A DNA stretch of 57,091 nt from Clostridiaceae bacterium UBA5444 (GTDB lineage Bacteria > Bacillota > Clostridia > Clostridiales > Oxobacteraceae), in assembly GCA_002426575.1 (NCBI GenBank), contig DIRE01000075.1, forward strand, positions 1 to 57,091. The letters run 5' to 3'. Positions 8,310 to 17,708 of the stretch are shown here, piece by piece; within the stretch, counting starts at the first letter, position 1; each line of letters begins with the position of its first letter. The translations under genes and the position numbers were made by a program. Below the pieces are notes generated by a model. It had not been told where the DNA came from and did not search any database. It worked only from the letters and a program-made list of their open reading frames with translations.

Positions 8310-11300
8310 ATGGCAAAACTTACTGAGATGAATATAAAAAGAGTAGTCGGAGAAACAGTGTATAAAAGGGGCCTTGATATATATTTAAAAAACAAAATTA
8401 GAAGTTTTGATATAAATGAGGTTATTGATGGATATTATTATGTCTATGCTGATGTTGAATCGTCCTCAGGAGATAGGGTATATAGTGTTACCCTAGAGGT
8501 AGAAAAAGGGGACGAGTTAGCTGACTTTGAGTGTGAATGTCCCGTATACTATGGAAGTTTCCATTATTATGACTATACATTATGCAAGCATGTGGTTGCA
8601 GTAGCAATAAAGCTTGTAAGAGAAAAAGAGGAGTTATTTAGACAAAGCAAAATAAAAAGGATGCAAAAAGGTTCGGATATAATTGATGCCATTAAGATGG
8701 CAGGTACAGATATAAAACCATTAAAGCAGGAAGTAAATCTTGGGATAATATATGAATATGAACCTTCACAAAAACGTAACTCCAGATCTTCCATTGAGCT
8801 TAAAATTGGTACTAATAGATTATATGTAGTTAAAAATATTAAGGAATTGCTTGAAGAGATAAAATACAAAAAGAAGACTATTACTTTTGGAAAGGGATTT
8901 ACTTATGACCCAGAAACCCATGTGTTTAGCGAGGAAGACCAAAGGATAGTAGACCTTCTTATGGAGCTTTATGAGATAAATGATAGGGTTAGTGAATATT
9001 ACACCTACATAAAAGGGCCTGCAAGGTTTCTTGTAGGAAAAAAGGCGTATTTAACTGACGGCCAGCTAAAGAGAATGTTTTCATTATTAGAAGGCAGGGA
9101 ATTTGAAGCCGTAATAAATAGATATGTACATGATCCTATTACAATACTAAATGAAGATATTCCCCTAGAGTTTAACCTAACTACAAATGACCAAAGCTTT
9201 GTATTGAAGCAGCAAAGTCTAATGCCAATTCCTCTTACAGTGGATGGTGAGTACTTTTTCTATAAAGATAAAATATATAAGCCTTCAAAGAAGCAGAAGG
9301 ATTTTTATATACCAATATATAATGGATTTATGGAGCATAAAAACAATTCTATAAAGTTTGATAAGAGTTTAGGAGATAAGGTTGTATATTATGTAGTACC
9401 AGGTCTTAAAGATGTAAGCAAGACAGTTACAACTGATAAATACTTTGAAAATAACTTTTATGAGAGGCCTATAAAGGTTAATATGTATTTTGATAAATTT
9501 AAAGATTATATTATATCTAATGTAGAGTTTAATTATGGAACTATAAATATAAATCCACTAAAATCGGATTTAAAGCAAAAACTGGCAAATGAAAGCGGAA
9601 AGGGAATACTAATAAGGGATGCGGATACAGAGTCTAAGGTTTTAAAGTTATATGAAGATTTGGGCTTTTCTGTAGCAAAAGATAGTTTTGCCATGAATGA
9701 TGAGGATAAAATTATGGTATTTTTATCAGAAGGCATAAAAAAACTTCAAGAGATTGGAGAGGTTTATTATTCTGAAAGCTTTAAAAATATAAAAATATAT
9801 AAGACGCCAAGTTTTAAATCTAGTATAAGTGTAAATGAAAATGACTTTCTAGAATTTGATTTTGATATTGAGGGTGTAAACAAATCAGAACTGAAATATA
9901 TATTTGATTCAATAAAGAAGAAAAAGAAATACTACAGGCTTAAAGAAGGCGACTTTTTACCTCTTAATTCTAAAGAGCTAAATGATGCTGCCAAGCTTTT
10001 TGAGTATATTGGTATAAGAGATAGCGAGTTTAAAGATGGGAAGGTGCTTTTGCCAAAATATAATGCCCTCTATATTGAAGATGGTATTAATGAAAGCAAT
10101 ATGACATATGTAGAGAAAAGTCAGGGATTCAAAAGCCTCATAGATACATTAGAAGGTGTTCAAAAATCTGAGTTTAAAGTACCAGCTCATATTGACAATG
10201 TTTTAAGAGGATACCAAAAGGTGGGCTTTAAATGGTTTAAAACACTGTCTGCTTGTGGATTTGGAGGGATACTTGCAGATGAAATGGGCCTTGGAAAAAC
10301 ACTTCAGGCATTAGCTTTTATAGAATCTGAATTAGAGGAACAAGGACAGGAAAAAGGACCTGTACTTATAGTGGTTCCTACATCCCTCGTATATAATTGG
10401 CAAGAAGAGATAGATAAGTTTATTCCAAGCATTAAAGCATTGGTTATTACAGGGAGCAAAGATGAAAGGGATGAATTAAGAAAAACCATAAAAGACTATG
10501 ATATTGTTATAACCTCTTATCCTCTTATAAGAAATGATATAGAAGAATATAAGGATATAACATTTAGCATCTGTATTTTAGATGAGGCCCAGTATATAAA
10601 AAACCCTGGATCTTTAAATGCTCAAGCAGTAAAAAATATAAATGCAAGGGTAAGATTTGCACTTACAGGGACCCCTATAGAGAATTCTCTAACAGAACTT
10701 TGGTCTATATTTGATTTTTTAATGCCAGGATACCTTCTATCTCATGGAAGCTTCGTGAAAAAGTATGAGTCTCCAATAATTAAGGATAAAGATGAAGAAG
10801 CGCTAATGGAATTAAATAAACATATACAGCCTTTTATATTAAGAAGGTTTAAAAAGGAAGTTGCAAAGGAGCTTCCTCCTAAAATAGAGCATAAGGTAAT
10901 TGTTGATATGACTGATGAGCAAAAAAGGCTTTATGCTTCGTATATTGCATCAGCAAAGCAAGAGGTTGATGAACAAATAAGGGAAAATGGTTTTAATAAG
11001 AGCAAAATGAAAATACTTGCGCTACTAACAAGGCTTCGCCAGATTTGTTGTGATCCTTCAAGCTTCATTGAAAATTATGATGGGGAAAGCGGAAAGATGA
11101 TGGCACTTGATGATATTTTGGAAGAAAGCATAGGATCAGGCCACAGGATACTCTTATTCTCTCAGTTTACTACTGTACTTAAAAATATAGAAAAGCGTTT
11201 AGTTCAAAATAATATAGAGTATCTATATTTAGATGGGCAAACACCATCTAAGGATAGGCTTAGTATGGTAAATAGATTTAACGAAGGGTATGGCGATGTA

Positions 11301-11606
11301 TTTTTAATATCCCTTAGGGCAGGCGGCACAGGGCTTAATCTTACAGGGGCGGATGTGGTAATACATTTTGACCCATGGTGGAATCCTGCTGTAGAGGAAC
11401 AAGCTGTAGATAGAGCCCACAGAATTGGCCAAAACAAAACCGTACAAGTTATAAAGCTATTATCTCATGGGACAATAGAGGAGAAGATATACGATCTCCA
11501 GGAAAAAAAGAAGGGAATAATACAGAGTGTATTAAATAACGGAAACACTGGAGATATTTCGCTTTCCAATATGAATGAAGAGGAGTTTAGGGAGCTGTTT
11601 GAATAA
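8310..11606 (+). CDS. SWIM zinc-finger SNF2-family helicase
   Basis: 1098 residues. The N-terminal SWIM zinc finger has C75, C77, C92 and H94 (CxC...CxH). A bacterial SNF2-associated region follows to about residue 620, and then the ATPase: Walker A in ADEMGLGKT (656-664), DEAQ box at 758-761, the LTGTPIEN motif and C-terminal helicase motifs (LDGQTPS, LRAGGTGLNL, DRAHRIGQ). It should be a dsDNA translocase or remodeller; bacterial members are poorly characterised and linked by context to transcription recycling or DNA repair. Start ATG 8310 follows AGGAGA. It is monocistronic, with a short gap before mtnK. Confidence 0.92.
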   Translation: MAKLTEMNIKRVVGETVYKRGLDIYLKNKIRSFDINEVIDGYYYVYADVESSSGDRVYSVTLEVEKGDELADFECECPVYYGSFHYYDYTLCKHVVAVAIKLVREKEELFRQSKIKRMQKGSDIIDAIKMAGTDIKPLKQEVNLGIIYEYEPSQKRNSRSSIELKIGTNRLYVVKNIKELLEEIKYKKKTITFGKGFTYDPETHVFSEEDQRIVDLLMELYEINDRVSEYYTYIKGPARFLVGKKAYLTDGQLKRMFSLLEGREFEAVINRYVHDPITILNEDIPLEFNLTTNDQSFVLKQQSLMPIPLTVDGEYFFYKDKIYKPSKKQKDFYIPIYNGFMEHKNNSIKFDKSLGDKVVYYVVPGLKDVSKTVTTDKYFENNFYERPIKVNMYFDKFKDYIISNVEFNYGTININPLKSDLKQKLANESGKGILIRDADTESKVLKLYEDLGFSVAKDSFAMNDEDKIMVFLSEGIKKLQEIGEVYYSESFKNIKIYKTPSFKSSISVNENDFLEFDFDIEGVNKSELKYIFDSIKKKKKYYRLKEGDFLPLNSKELNDAAKLFEYIGIRDSEFKDGKVLLPKYNALYIEDGINESNMTYVEKSQGFKSLIDTLEGVQKSEFKVPAHIDNVLRGYQKVGFKWFKTLSACGFGGILADEMGLGKTLQALAFIESELEEQGQEKGPVLIVVPTSLVYNWQEEIDKFIPSIKALVITGSKDERDELRKTIKDYDIVITSYPLIRNDIEEYKDITFSICILDEAQYIKNPGSLNAQAVKNINARVRFALTGTPIENSLTELWSIFDFLMPGYLLSHGSFVKKYESPIIKDKDEEALMELNKHIQPFILRRFKKEVAKELPPKIEHKVIVDMTDEQKRLYASYIASAKQEVDEQIRENGFNKSKMKILALLTRLRQICCDPSSFIENYDGESGKMMALDDILEESIGSGHRILLFSQFTTVLKNIEKRLVQNNIEYLYLDGQTPSKDRLSMVNRFNEGYGDVFLISLRAGGTGLNLTGADVVIHFDPWWNPAVEEQAVDRAHRIGQNKTVQVIKLLSHGTIEEKIYDLQEKKKGIIQSVLNNGNTGDISLSNMNEEEFRELFE

Positions 11607-11718
11607 GACACATGGACAAGTAACATAATATTCTGTAAAATAGGCAGTAAAGGGTAAAATGTTTTCTACCCATTAAACTTGTAGGATAAGAGGAAATATA
11701 CTTTATGGAGGCCTTATT

Positions 11719-12948
11719 ATGTTAAGATTCGATAAGTATTTTTTGATGAAGCCAAAGGATGTAATTGAATATGCTAAAGAGAAATTAAGCATATTTGATG
11801 AAGGGTGTGATCTTGAGTGCAGGGAGATTGGCGATGGGAATTTGAATTATGTATTCCGTGTTTGGGACAATAATTCAAAAAAGTCAGTAATAATAAAGCA
11901 GGCTGGGGACACCGCACGCATATCTGATGATTTTAAACTTTCCACAGATAGAAATAGAATAGAGGCGGAAATACTTCAGCTTGAAGGGAGATTAGCACCT
12001 GGTTTTGTACCTGTTGTCTACAAATATGATAGTATAATGAACTGTTGTTCAATGGAAGATTTATCTGACCATACCATAATGAGAACTGCTTTGATTGAAA
12101 AAGAGAAGTTCCCTTTATTTACTGACCATATAACTACATTTATGGTTAATACTTTGCTTTTAACTACAGATGTTGTACTTGGTCATAAAGAGAAAAAAGA
12201 AGCAGTAAAAAGATTTATAAATCCTGAGCTTTGTGAGATAACAGAGGATTTGGTTTATACTGAACCTTACAATGATTATAGGGGAAGAAATATAGTATTT
12301 GCCCCAAACCTAGAATGGGTTAAAAAAGAGCTTTATGAGGATAAAGAACTTCTAATTGAGGTGTCCAAGCTTAAATTTGAGTTTATGAACAATGCCCAAG
12401 CATTGCTTCATGGAGATTTGCATACAGGATCCATATTTATAACAAAAGACTCAACAAAGATTATTGATCCTGAATTTGCATTTTATGGGCCTATGGGATA
12501 TGACGTAGGAAATGTTATTGCAAATTTAATATTTGCATGGGCAAATGCAGACGCAACTATAGAAGATAAAAATAAAAGAGAAGATTATAAAAAATGGCTT
12601 GAAACTACAATTTCAGAGATAATAGATATGTTTAAAGAAAAGTTTATAAAGTCTTGGAAAGAAAATGTTACAGAGGTTTTGGCAAAAGAGGAAGGCTTTG
12701 ATAGATGGTATCTTGGTACAGTTTTAAGAGATACATCAGCCGTTTGCGGACTTGAACTAAACAGAAGAATAGTAGGTATGGCAAAGGTTAAAGATATAAC
12801 ATCTATTGAGGATGAAAAGTCAAGAATGCGTGCTGAACGTATATGCATGACTGCTGCAAAACATTATATTAAAGACCGTGAGAATCACAAAAGTGGTGCA
12901 GACTTCCTTAAGACTTTAAAAGATGCAGAAAAGAAGTTTGAACGCTAA
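11719..12948 (+). CDS. mtnK: 5-methylthioribose kinase
   Basis: Phosphorylates methylthioribose (and possibly 5-deoxyribose) at C1 using ATP. 409 residues, normal for MtnK, with the choline-kinase-like fold. Catalytic HGD at 231-233 lies in LLHGDLHTG and the metal-binding D250 in IIDPEF. The N-terminal GDGNLNYVF loop is the nucleotide-binding loop. GGAGG precedes ATG 11719. It is the first gene of a three-gene unit with mtnA (16 bp later) and a class II aldolase. The upstream gap contains a small hairpin (about 11651-11670) but no SAM riboswitch that I can recognise. Confidence 0.93.
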   Translation: MLRFDKYFLMKPKDVIEYAKEKLSIFDEGCDLECREIGDGNLNYVFRVWDNNSKKSVIIKQAGDTARISDDFKLSTDRNRIEAEILQLEGRLAPGFVPVVYKYDSIMNCCSMEDLSDHTIMRTALIEKEKFPLFTDHITTFMVNTLLLTTDVVLGHKEKKEAVKRFINPELCEITEDLVYTEPYNDYRGRNIVFAPNLEWVKKELYEDKELLIEVSKLKFEFMNNAQALLHGDLHTGSIFITKDSTKIIDPEFAFYGPMGYDVGNVIANLIFAWANADATIEDKNKREDYKKWLETTISEIIDMFKEKFIKSWKENVTEVLAKEEGFDRWYLGTVLRDTSAVCGLELNRRIVGMAKVKDITSIEDEKSRMRAERICMTAAKHYIKDRENHKSGADFLKTLKDAEKKFER

Positions 12949-12964
12949 ATAGGGGGGAGAATAA

Positions 12965-14065
12965 ATGAGCACAAAAAAGGTATTTGATATGGAAACAGTA
13001 CTTTTAGATGATGAAAACAGCGAGCTTATAATTATTGACCAGACATTGCTTCCTAATGAAACTAAATATCTGCACTTAAAAAAGCAGTCCCAAATTTGGA
13101 ATGCAATATATGAGCTTCAAGTAAGGGGAGCTCCAGCTATAGGAGTTGCTGCTGCATATGGAGCATATCTAGGTGCTAAAGAGTCATCTGCATCAGATTA
13201 TGATAAGTTTTATGAGGATTTTAAAAAGGTAAAAGACTATCTTGCAACATCTCGCCCTACCGCAGTTAACCTGTTTTGGGCACTTGACAGAATGGAAAAG
13301 TGCGTCGAGAAAAATAAAGATAAAACAGTAAGTGAGATAAAGAGGGCTTTAAAAAAGGAAGCAGACGATATTAAGGCTGAGGATGTATGGGTATGCAAGA
13401 CCATAGGAGAATTTGGGTTATCTCTAATTGAGCCCAATATAGGAATATTAACTCACTGCAATGCAGGACAGCTTGCAACAGCAAAGTATGGTACAGCCTT
13501 AGCTCCAATCTATTTAGGCCATGAGAAGGGATATAACTTTAAAGTATTTGCTGATGAAACTCGTCCTCTTCTTCAAGGGGCAAGGCTTACAGCTTATGAG
13601 CTAAAAACTGCAGGAGTCGATGTTACATTAATATGTGACAACATGGCTTCAACGGTAATGAAAAATGGATGGGTACAAGCTGTATTTGTTGGTTGTGATA
13701 GAGTTGCTGCAAACGGTGACGTAGCCAACAAGATAGGAACATCAGGTGTTGCAATACTTGCTAAAAACTATGGTATACCTTTCTACGTTTGTGCCCCTAC
13801 TTCAACAATTGATATGAATTGCAAAACAGGAGACGATATTCATATAGAAGAGAGAAAGCCTGAAGAAGTAACTAATAAGTGGTATAAAAAACCAATGGCA
13901 CCTGAAGGGGTTAAGGTTTTCAATCCAGCATTTGATGTAACTGATTCAAAATTTATTACTGCTATAATCACAGAATATGGGATAGCAAGAGCTCCTTTTA
14001 ATGAGTCTTTAAAAGGGATATTCAATAAAAAGCAGCAAGCAAAATCCATAGAGGGAAGTGTATAG
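12965..14065 (+). CDS. mtnA: S-methyl-5-thioribose-1-phosphate isomerase
   Basis: Converts methylthioribose-1-phosphate to methylthioribulose-1-phosphate; some members accept 5-deoxyribose-1-phosphate. 366 residues, eIF2B-alpha/MtnA family. RGAPAIG is near residue 55, the catalytic cysteine is C165 in HCNAG and the catalytic aspartate D245 in GCDRVAANGD. GGGGGG precedes ATG 12965. It sits between mtnK and the aldolase, and its stop codon is one base from the aldolase ATG, which indicates translational coupling. Confidence 0.95.
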   Translation: MSTKKVFDMETVLLDDENSELIIIDQTLLPNETKYLHLKKQSQIWNAIYELQVRGAPAIGVAAAYGAYLGAKESSASDYDKFYEDFKKVKDYLATSRPTAVNLFWALDRMEKCVEKNKDKTVSEIKRALKKEADDIKAEDVWVCKTIGEFGLSLIEPNIGILTHCNAGQLATAKYGTALAPIYLGHEKGYNFKVFADETRPLLQGARLTAYELKTAGVDVTLICDNMASTVMKNGWVQAVFVGCDRVAANGDVANKIGTSGVAILAKNYGIPFYVCAPTSTIDMNCKTGDDIHIEERKPEEVTNKWYKKPMAPEGVKVFNPAFDVTDSKFITAIITEYGIARAPFNESLKGIFNKKQQAKSIEGSV

Positions 14066-14066
14066 C

Positions 14067-14873
14067 ATGACCGATCTTGAAGCTAAGGAAGCAATAATAG
14101 AAGTAGGCAGGCGCATGTATCTTAAAGGATTTGTGGCCTCTAATGATGGCAATATAAGTATAAAGACGGGACCAAATGAGATATGGTGTACACCAACAGG
14201 TGTTTCAAAAGGATATATGAATCAAAATATGTTAGTAAAGGTTGATTTAGATGGTAAAGTAATTTGCGGGGAAAACACACCATCCTCAGAGATAAAGATG
14301 CACTTTAGAGTGTACAAAGAAAATCCAGAGGTTATGGCGGTAACTCATGCTCATCCACCGGCTGCTACCTCCTTTGCAATAGCAGGATTTGAGCTAGATA
14401 GAGCAATACTGCCTGAGGCAGTTGTCAATTTAGGCACAGTTCCAATTGCACCTTATGCATCCCCAGGCACACAAGAGGTACCTGATTCAATTGCTCAATA
14501 CTGCCGGACTTATAATGCAGTGCTTCTTGCAAACCATGGAGCACTTTCTTGGGGAAGGGATGTGTTTGAGGCATATTATAGATTAGAGTCCCTAGAATAT
14601 TATGCAACAGTGATGATGTACACATATGGGATTCTTGGGAAGGCCAATGAATTAAGCTATGGACAAGTATCAGAGCTTATAAAGACACGCCAAAAACTTG
14701 GAATAAATTCTGGAGGTATTCCAAAATATGCTTCAGAGGAAACAAATTTAGGCGGCTTTTCATCTCCTGAAAGCTATTATTCGCAGAAAAGCTACTGGGA
14801 TAGAGAAAAAGAAGAGATAATTCAAGACATAGCTGAAAGAGTTACACAAAATATTATGAAATCTAAAAAATAA
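14067..14873 (+). CDS. Class II aldolase/adducin family, likely (deoxy/methylthio)ribulose-1-phosphate aldolase
   Basis: 268 residues of the fuculose-phosphate aldolase fold. Zn ligands are visible in THAHPPA and NHGALSWG, and the phosphate/substrate loop ASNDGNIS is near residue 25. ATG 14067 is preferred over the in-frame GTG 14058 because a GAGGGA site lies about 11 nt upstream and the GTG sits inside mtnA. Coupled to mtnK-mtnA, it fits the aldolase step of the DHAP shunt, giving DHAP plus a methylthio-aldehyde or acetaldehyde, rather than the mtnB-mtnD methionine salvage route, whose genes are absent here. The substrate is inferred from context. Confidence 0.85.
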   Translation: MTDLEAKEAIIEVGRRMYLKGFVASNDGNISIKTGPNEIWCTPTGVSKGYMNQNMLVKVDLDGKVICGENTPSSEIKMHFRVYKENPEVMAVTHAHPPAATSFAIAGFELDRAILPEAVVNLGTVPIAPYASPGTQEVPDSIAQYCRTYNAVLLANHGALSWGRDVFEAYYRLESLEYYATVMMYTYGILGKANELSYGQVSELIKTRQKLGINSGGIPKYASEETNLGGFSSPESYYSQKSYWDREKEEIIQDIAERVTQNIMKSKK

Positions 14874-14886
14874 ATATACAATAAGA

Positions 14887-14923
14887 AAAGCTCCCACTGT
14901 ATTTTTCAGTAGGAGCTTTCTTT
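14887..14923. terminator. Bidirectional terminator
   Basis: The stem AAAGCTCC-ACTG (14887-14899) pairs with CAGT-GGAGCTTT (14907-14919), with A-rich and T-rich flanks. It separates the plus-strand aldolase from the convergent minus-strand flavoprotein. Confidence 0.8.
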
Positions 14924-16343
14924 ATATACTGCTAAAGTATTGCTCTGATTTACTTTCCCACTTTTTAAACTCATTTTTGTCCCAATATCTTGGATAGTTT
15001 AAATAATGGTTATAAATTTTCTTGCCTATATTTGAGGCTTTATTAAGTTCTGAGAGAAGAGAAGGCTTTCCAATACCTTTAAAAAGAGTTTTTATCATGG
15101 CCCCTGCATTAGGAGTATAAAACACACCGTTTATTGATGGTGTAAGCATTTCGCCGCTTAAAACATCTTTTTTTATTAAATATGAAAGATCATCATGGGA
15201 AAGGTCTATAAGTATTTCTTTTAGTGCGCTTAATGCTGCAAGGTTTGCTCCCCTCTTTGAGTCTGCAAACCACTTCCAGTTATAATCCCATAGGTATTTT
15301 ATACTGCTGTCTTTCGTTTTAGAACATTCTATTATTGTATCTGAAGCAAGCATTGCACCCATAAGCCCTCCACCTACACCACAGCCTGTCGTGGGGACTA
15401 CCTGCCCAGCGGAGTCTCCTACAGCTAAAAACCCTGATGCAGTAATGGAATAAGGGGATTTTCCAACTAATACTAACCCTCCGCCGCCTCTTATTTCTTC
15501 AGATGTTATGGCAGGGTGGGAGGATATGGTTTCATCTACAATCTTTTCAGGCTCAACCCTGCCTGGGCCACATTTTACACCTCCGCCTACATCTATTACA
15601 TCATCCCTGTGGAAATGAGTCCAGAAGTAGCCTTTGTAAGCACCATATCTATAGTGATCAGGTATACTGTCAGTACCAAGCATATCTTTATTTACCTTTC
15701 TTACTGTTCTGTATGCATATGCTAAGTCATTTTCTGTATACTTTTTGCCTATGGAAGATGAATTTATAAACTGCGTCCTAAGTGCTGATATATGTCCTGT
15801 AGCATCCACCACTATATCAGCATAAGCATCAAACACCTCTTTTGTATCGTTGTTTTTTATGGAAACTCCTTTTATTTTAATACCTTCTAAATCTTTATCT
15901 ATATCCCCAATAAGTTTTAAAGCTGTATGGTTATAGATTACATTTGCCCCCGCCTCTTTTGCTTCTCTAAGAAGTATTTTGTTTAGGGAAACCCTATCAG
16001 TTGTTATATATTTAAAATCTACATCAGTTTTTGTTCTATATTTCAAGTCTGGAGATAATATTTGCAGAGGATTTACACGGTGGCTTTCAAATAATCTATC
16101 ATCTATTTCTTGCTCCTTTACGAGCCTGCCCTTGTATTCCCCATCTATTAGGGATGGCATCTCAAACCCAGCTTTTTCTAATGCAGCAAACTCAACGGCA
16201 TCTGACCAGTTATGAGCATGAAAGTCCTCTTCATTTCTTTCATATACCAAAACCTTTATTCCAGATCTTGCAAGGTTTCTAGCAAGCAGAAGCCCAGATG
16301 AACCTGCACCAGCTATTATAACTTTAAAATTTGGCTTTACCAT
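14922..16343 (-). CDS. FAD-dependent oxidoreductase of the geranylgeranyl reductase family
   Basis: 473 residues. The N-terminal dinucleotide-binding motif GAGSSG is at about 11-16, DATGH follows at the end of the second Rossmann segment, and the GDSAGQV FAD-phosphate motif is near residue 325, with a glycine-rich GCGVGGG stretch after it. This layout matches the geranylgeranyl-reductase/halogenase branch of group A flavoproteins. Relatives saturate isoprenoid chains or hydroxylate aromatics; the substrate here is not determinable. It is monocistronic, flanked by a convergent terminator and a divergent promoter region. Confidence 0.75.
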   Translation of the reverse strand: MVKPNFKVIIAGAGSSGLLLARNLARSGIKVLVYERNEEDFHAHNWSDAVEFAALEKAGFEMPSLIDGEYKGRLVKEQEIDDRLFESHRVNPLQILSPDLKYRTKTDVDFKYITTDRVSLNKILLREAKEAGANVIYNHTALKLIGDIDKDLEGIKIKGVSIKNNDTKEVFDAYADIVVDATGHISALRTQFINSSSIGKKYTENDLAYAYRTVRKVNKDMLGTDSIPDHYRYGAYKGYFWTHFHRDDVIDVGGGVKCGPGRVEPEKIVDETISSHPAITSEEIRGGGGLVLVGKSPYSITASGFLAVGDSAGQVVPTTGCGVGGGLMGAMLASDTIIECSKTKDSSIKYLWDYNWKWFADSKRGANLAALSALKEILIDLSHDDLSYLIKKDVLSGEMLTPSINGVFYTPNAGAMIKTLFKGIGKPSLLSELNKASNIGKKIYNHYLNYPRYWDKNEFKKWESKSEQYFSSI

Positions 16344-16529
16344 AAAAAGTCCCCCAATATACTAATATTTATATTTTATTAAACTTAATTTATAATTTAC
16401 GAGCATTATTAATATAAATCTGAATATTCTTTAATATATTTATAATTCTATGTATTTCTAGTATATCCTTTAAATATTTGTTGCTTGTATAATATATAAA
16501 TTAGCTGCTATATTAAGTACATAATGTAT

Positions 16530-16557
16530 TTGACGTAATATGAATGTATTGTATGAT
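16530..16557 (+). promoter_or_regulatory. Promoter of the HAD-PTS operon
   Basis: TTGACG at 16530-16535 and TATGAT at 16552-16557 with 16 nt between. The predicted start of transcription (about 16564) lies downstream of the ATG codons at 16544, 16553 and 16559, so those cannot be start codons if this promoter is used. Confidence 0.6.
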
Positions 16558-16579
16558 AATGGTATATAAAGTATGGAAT

Positions 16580-17212
16580 ATGGAGGAGATTATTATTTAT
16601 AATTATTTAATATTTGACATAGATGGTACACTTCTTGACACAGAATTTGCAGTACTTTCATCGCTCCAAAGGATAGTAAAAGAAGAGCTTAACAAAGATA
16701 TGAGTTTTGAGGATCTATATTTTGCATTGGGAATTCCAGGAGAGATTACTTTAGAAAAGCTTGGAATAGCTAATGTAAAACAATGTGCTGATAGATGGAA
16801 TGAGTATCTAAGAGGGTACTTTCGCCATATAAAAGTATTTGATGGTATAAAAGAGGTATTAGAAGAACTTCACAACAGGGGAAGCAGTATGGGTATAGTC
16901 ACATCTAAAACTAGAGAAGAATACGCAAATGATTTTATTCCATTTGGCATTGATAAATACTTTGATATTGTTGTGTGTGCTGATGACACGGAAATACATA
17001 AACCTTACCCTGAGCCAATATTAAAATTTATTGAGCTATCAGGTGCAGAAAAAGAAAAAACGGTTTATATAGGAGACACTGAATATGATATGAAATGTGC
17101 AAAGGATGCAGGGGTTGACTTTGCACTTGCCCTATGGGGTGCAAAGACTGATAAGGGAATTAAACCAGATTATATAGTAGAAAGGCCAATAGATATATTG
17201 AATATAAAATGA
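16580..17212 (+). CDS. HAD-superfamily hydrolase (phosphoglycolate phosphatase-like)
   Basis: Haloacid dehalogenase subfamily I phosphatase of about 205-210 residues. Motif I is DIDGTLLDTE, motif II the TSKT segment, and motifs III/IV are K in HKPYPEP and GDTEYD. The start is uncertain: ATG 16580 overlaps the sequence GGAGGAG (16582-16588) and has no ribosome-binding site of its own, while ATT 16595 lies 6 nt after that perfect Shine-Dalgarno and would give the standard family N-terminus. The gene is 34 bp upstream of the PTS IIA gene, so it probably dephosphorylates the product of that transporter or a related sugar phosphate (inference). Confidence 0.85.
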   Translation: MEEIIIYNYLIFDIDGTLLDTEFAVLSSLQRIVKEELNKDMSFEDLYFALGIPGEITLEKLGIANVKQCADRWNEYLRGYFRHIKVFDGIKEVLEELHNRGSSMGIVTSKTREEYANDFIPFGIDKYFDIVVCADDTEIHKPYPEPILKFIELSGAEKEKTVYIGDTEYDMKCAKDAGVDFALALWGAKTDKGIKPDYIVERPIDILNIK

Positions 17213-17246
17213 AACAGGTTTTAATAATCTAGAAGGGGGAATATAT

Positions 17247-17708
17247 ATGCTTGATGACCTTTTGACAAGAGAGTTTATTAAAACTGATGTGGATGTTTCA
17301 ACATGGCAGGAGGCAGTAGATGAGGGAATAAGACCATTAATTGAAAAAGGCTGTGTTGATGAAATATATAAAGATGCTATATTAAATCTATTTAGTAAAT
17401 TGGGCCCATATATGGTTGTGGTACCTGGAATTGTGTTCCTTCATGCAAGGCCTGAAAATGGGGTTAAAAAAATCTCCATGAGCCTCATAACATTAAAGAA
17501 ACCTGTTAATTTTGGAAGCGGTATAAATGATCCTGTAAAACTTGTAATAACTCTTGCAGCAATAGATAATGAAAGCCACTTAAACGCATTAGGGGAATTA
17601 ATGGAGTTGCTTATGAGTGAGGATTTACCCAAAGTTATGGATGCTAAAGACAAGGAAGAGATTATAAAAATAATAAAAAAATATTCTATTGGAGGAGGGA
17701 TTTTATGA
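17247..17708 (+). CDS. PTS EIIA component (fructose/mannitol/ascorbate type)
   Basis: 153 residues of the EIIA-2 fold. The phosphorylated histidine is in FLHARPENG near residue 73, matching the UlaC/MtlA-type site. AGAAGGGGGA precedes ATG 17247. It receives phosphate from HPr and passes it to the IIB protein. Its stop overlaps the IIB start as ATGA, so the two are translationally coupled. The sugar is unknown. Confidence 0.88.
   Translation: MLDDLLTREFIKTDVDVSTWQEAVDEGIRPLIEKGCVDEIYKDAILNLFSKLGPYMVVVPGIVFLHARPENGVKKISMSLITLKKPVNFGSGINDPVKLVITLAAIDNESHLNALGELMELLMSEDLPKVMDAKDKEEIIKIIKKYSIGGGIL

Noticed and set aside
11607..11718. SAM riboswitch before mtnK
   Set aside because: The gap is too short and lacks the conserved SAM-I leader elements; only one small hairpin is visible.
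15503..16282. Open frames on the plus strand across the flavoprotein gene
   Set aside because: They are shadows of the minus-strand coding sequence, with unnatural composition and no ribosome-binding sites.
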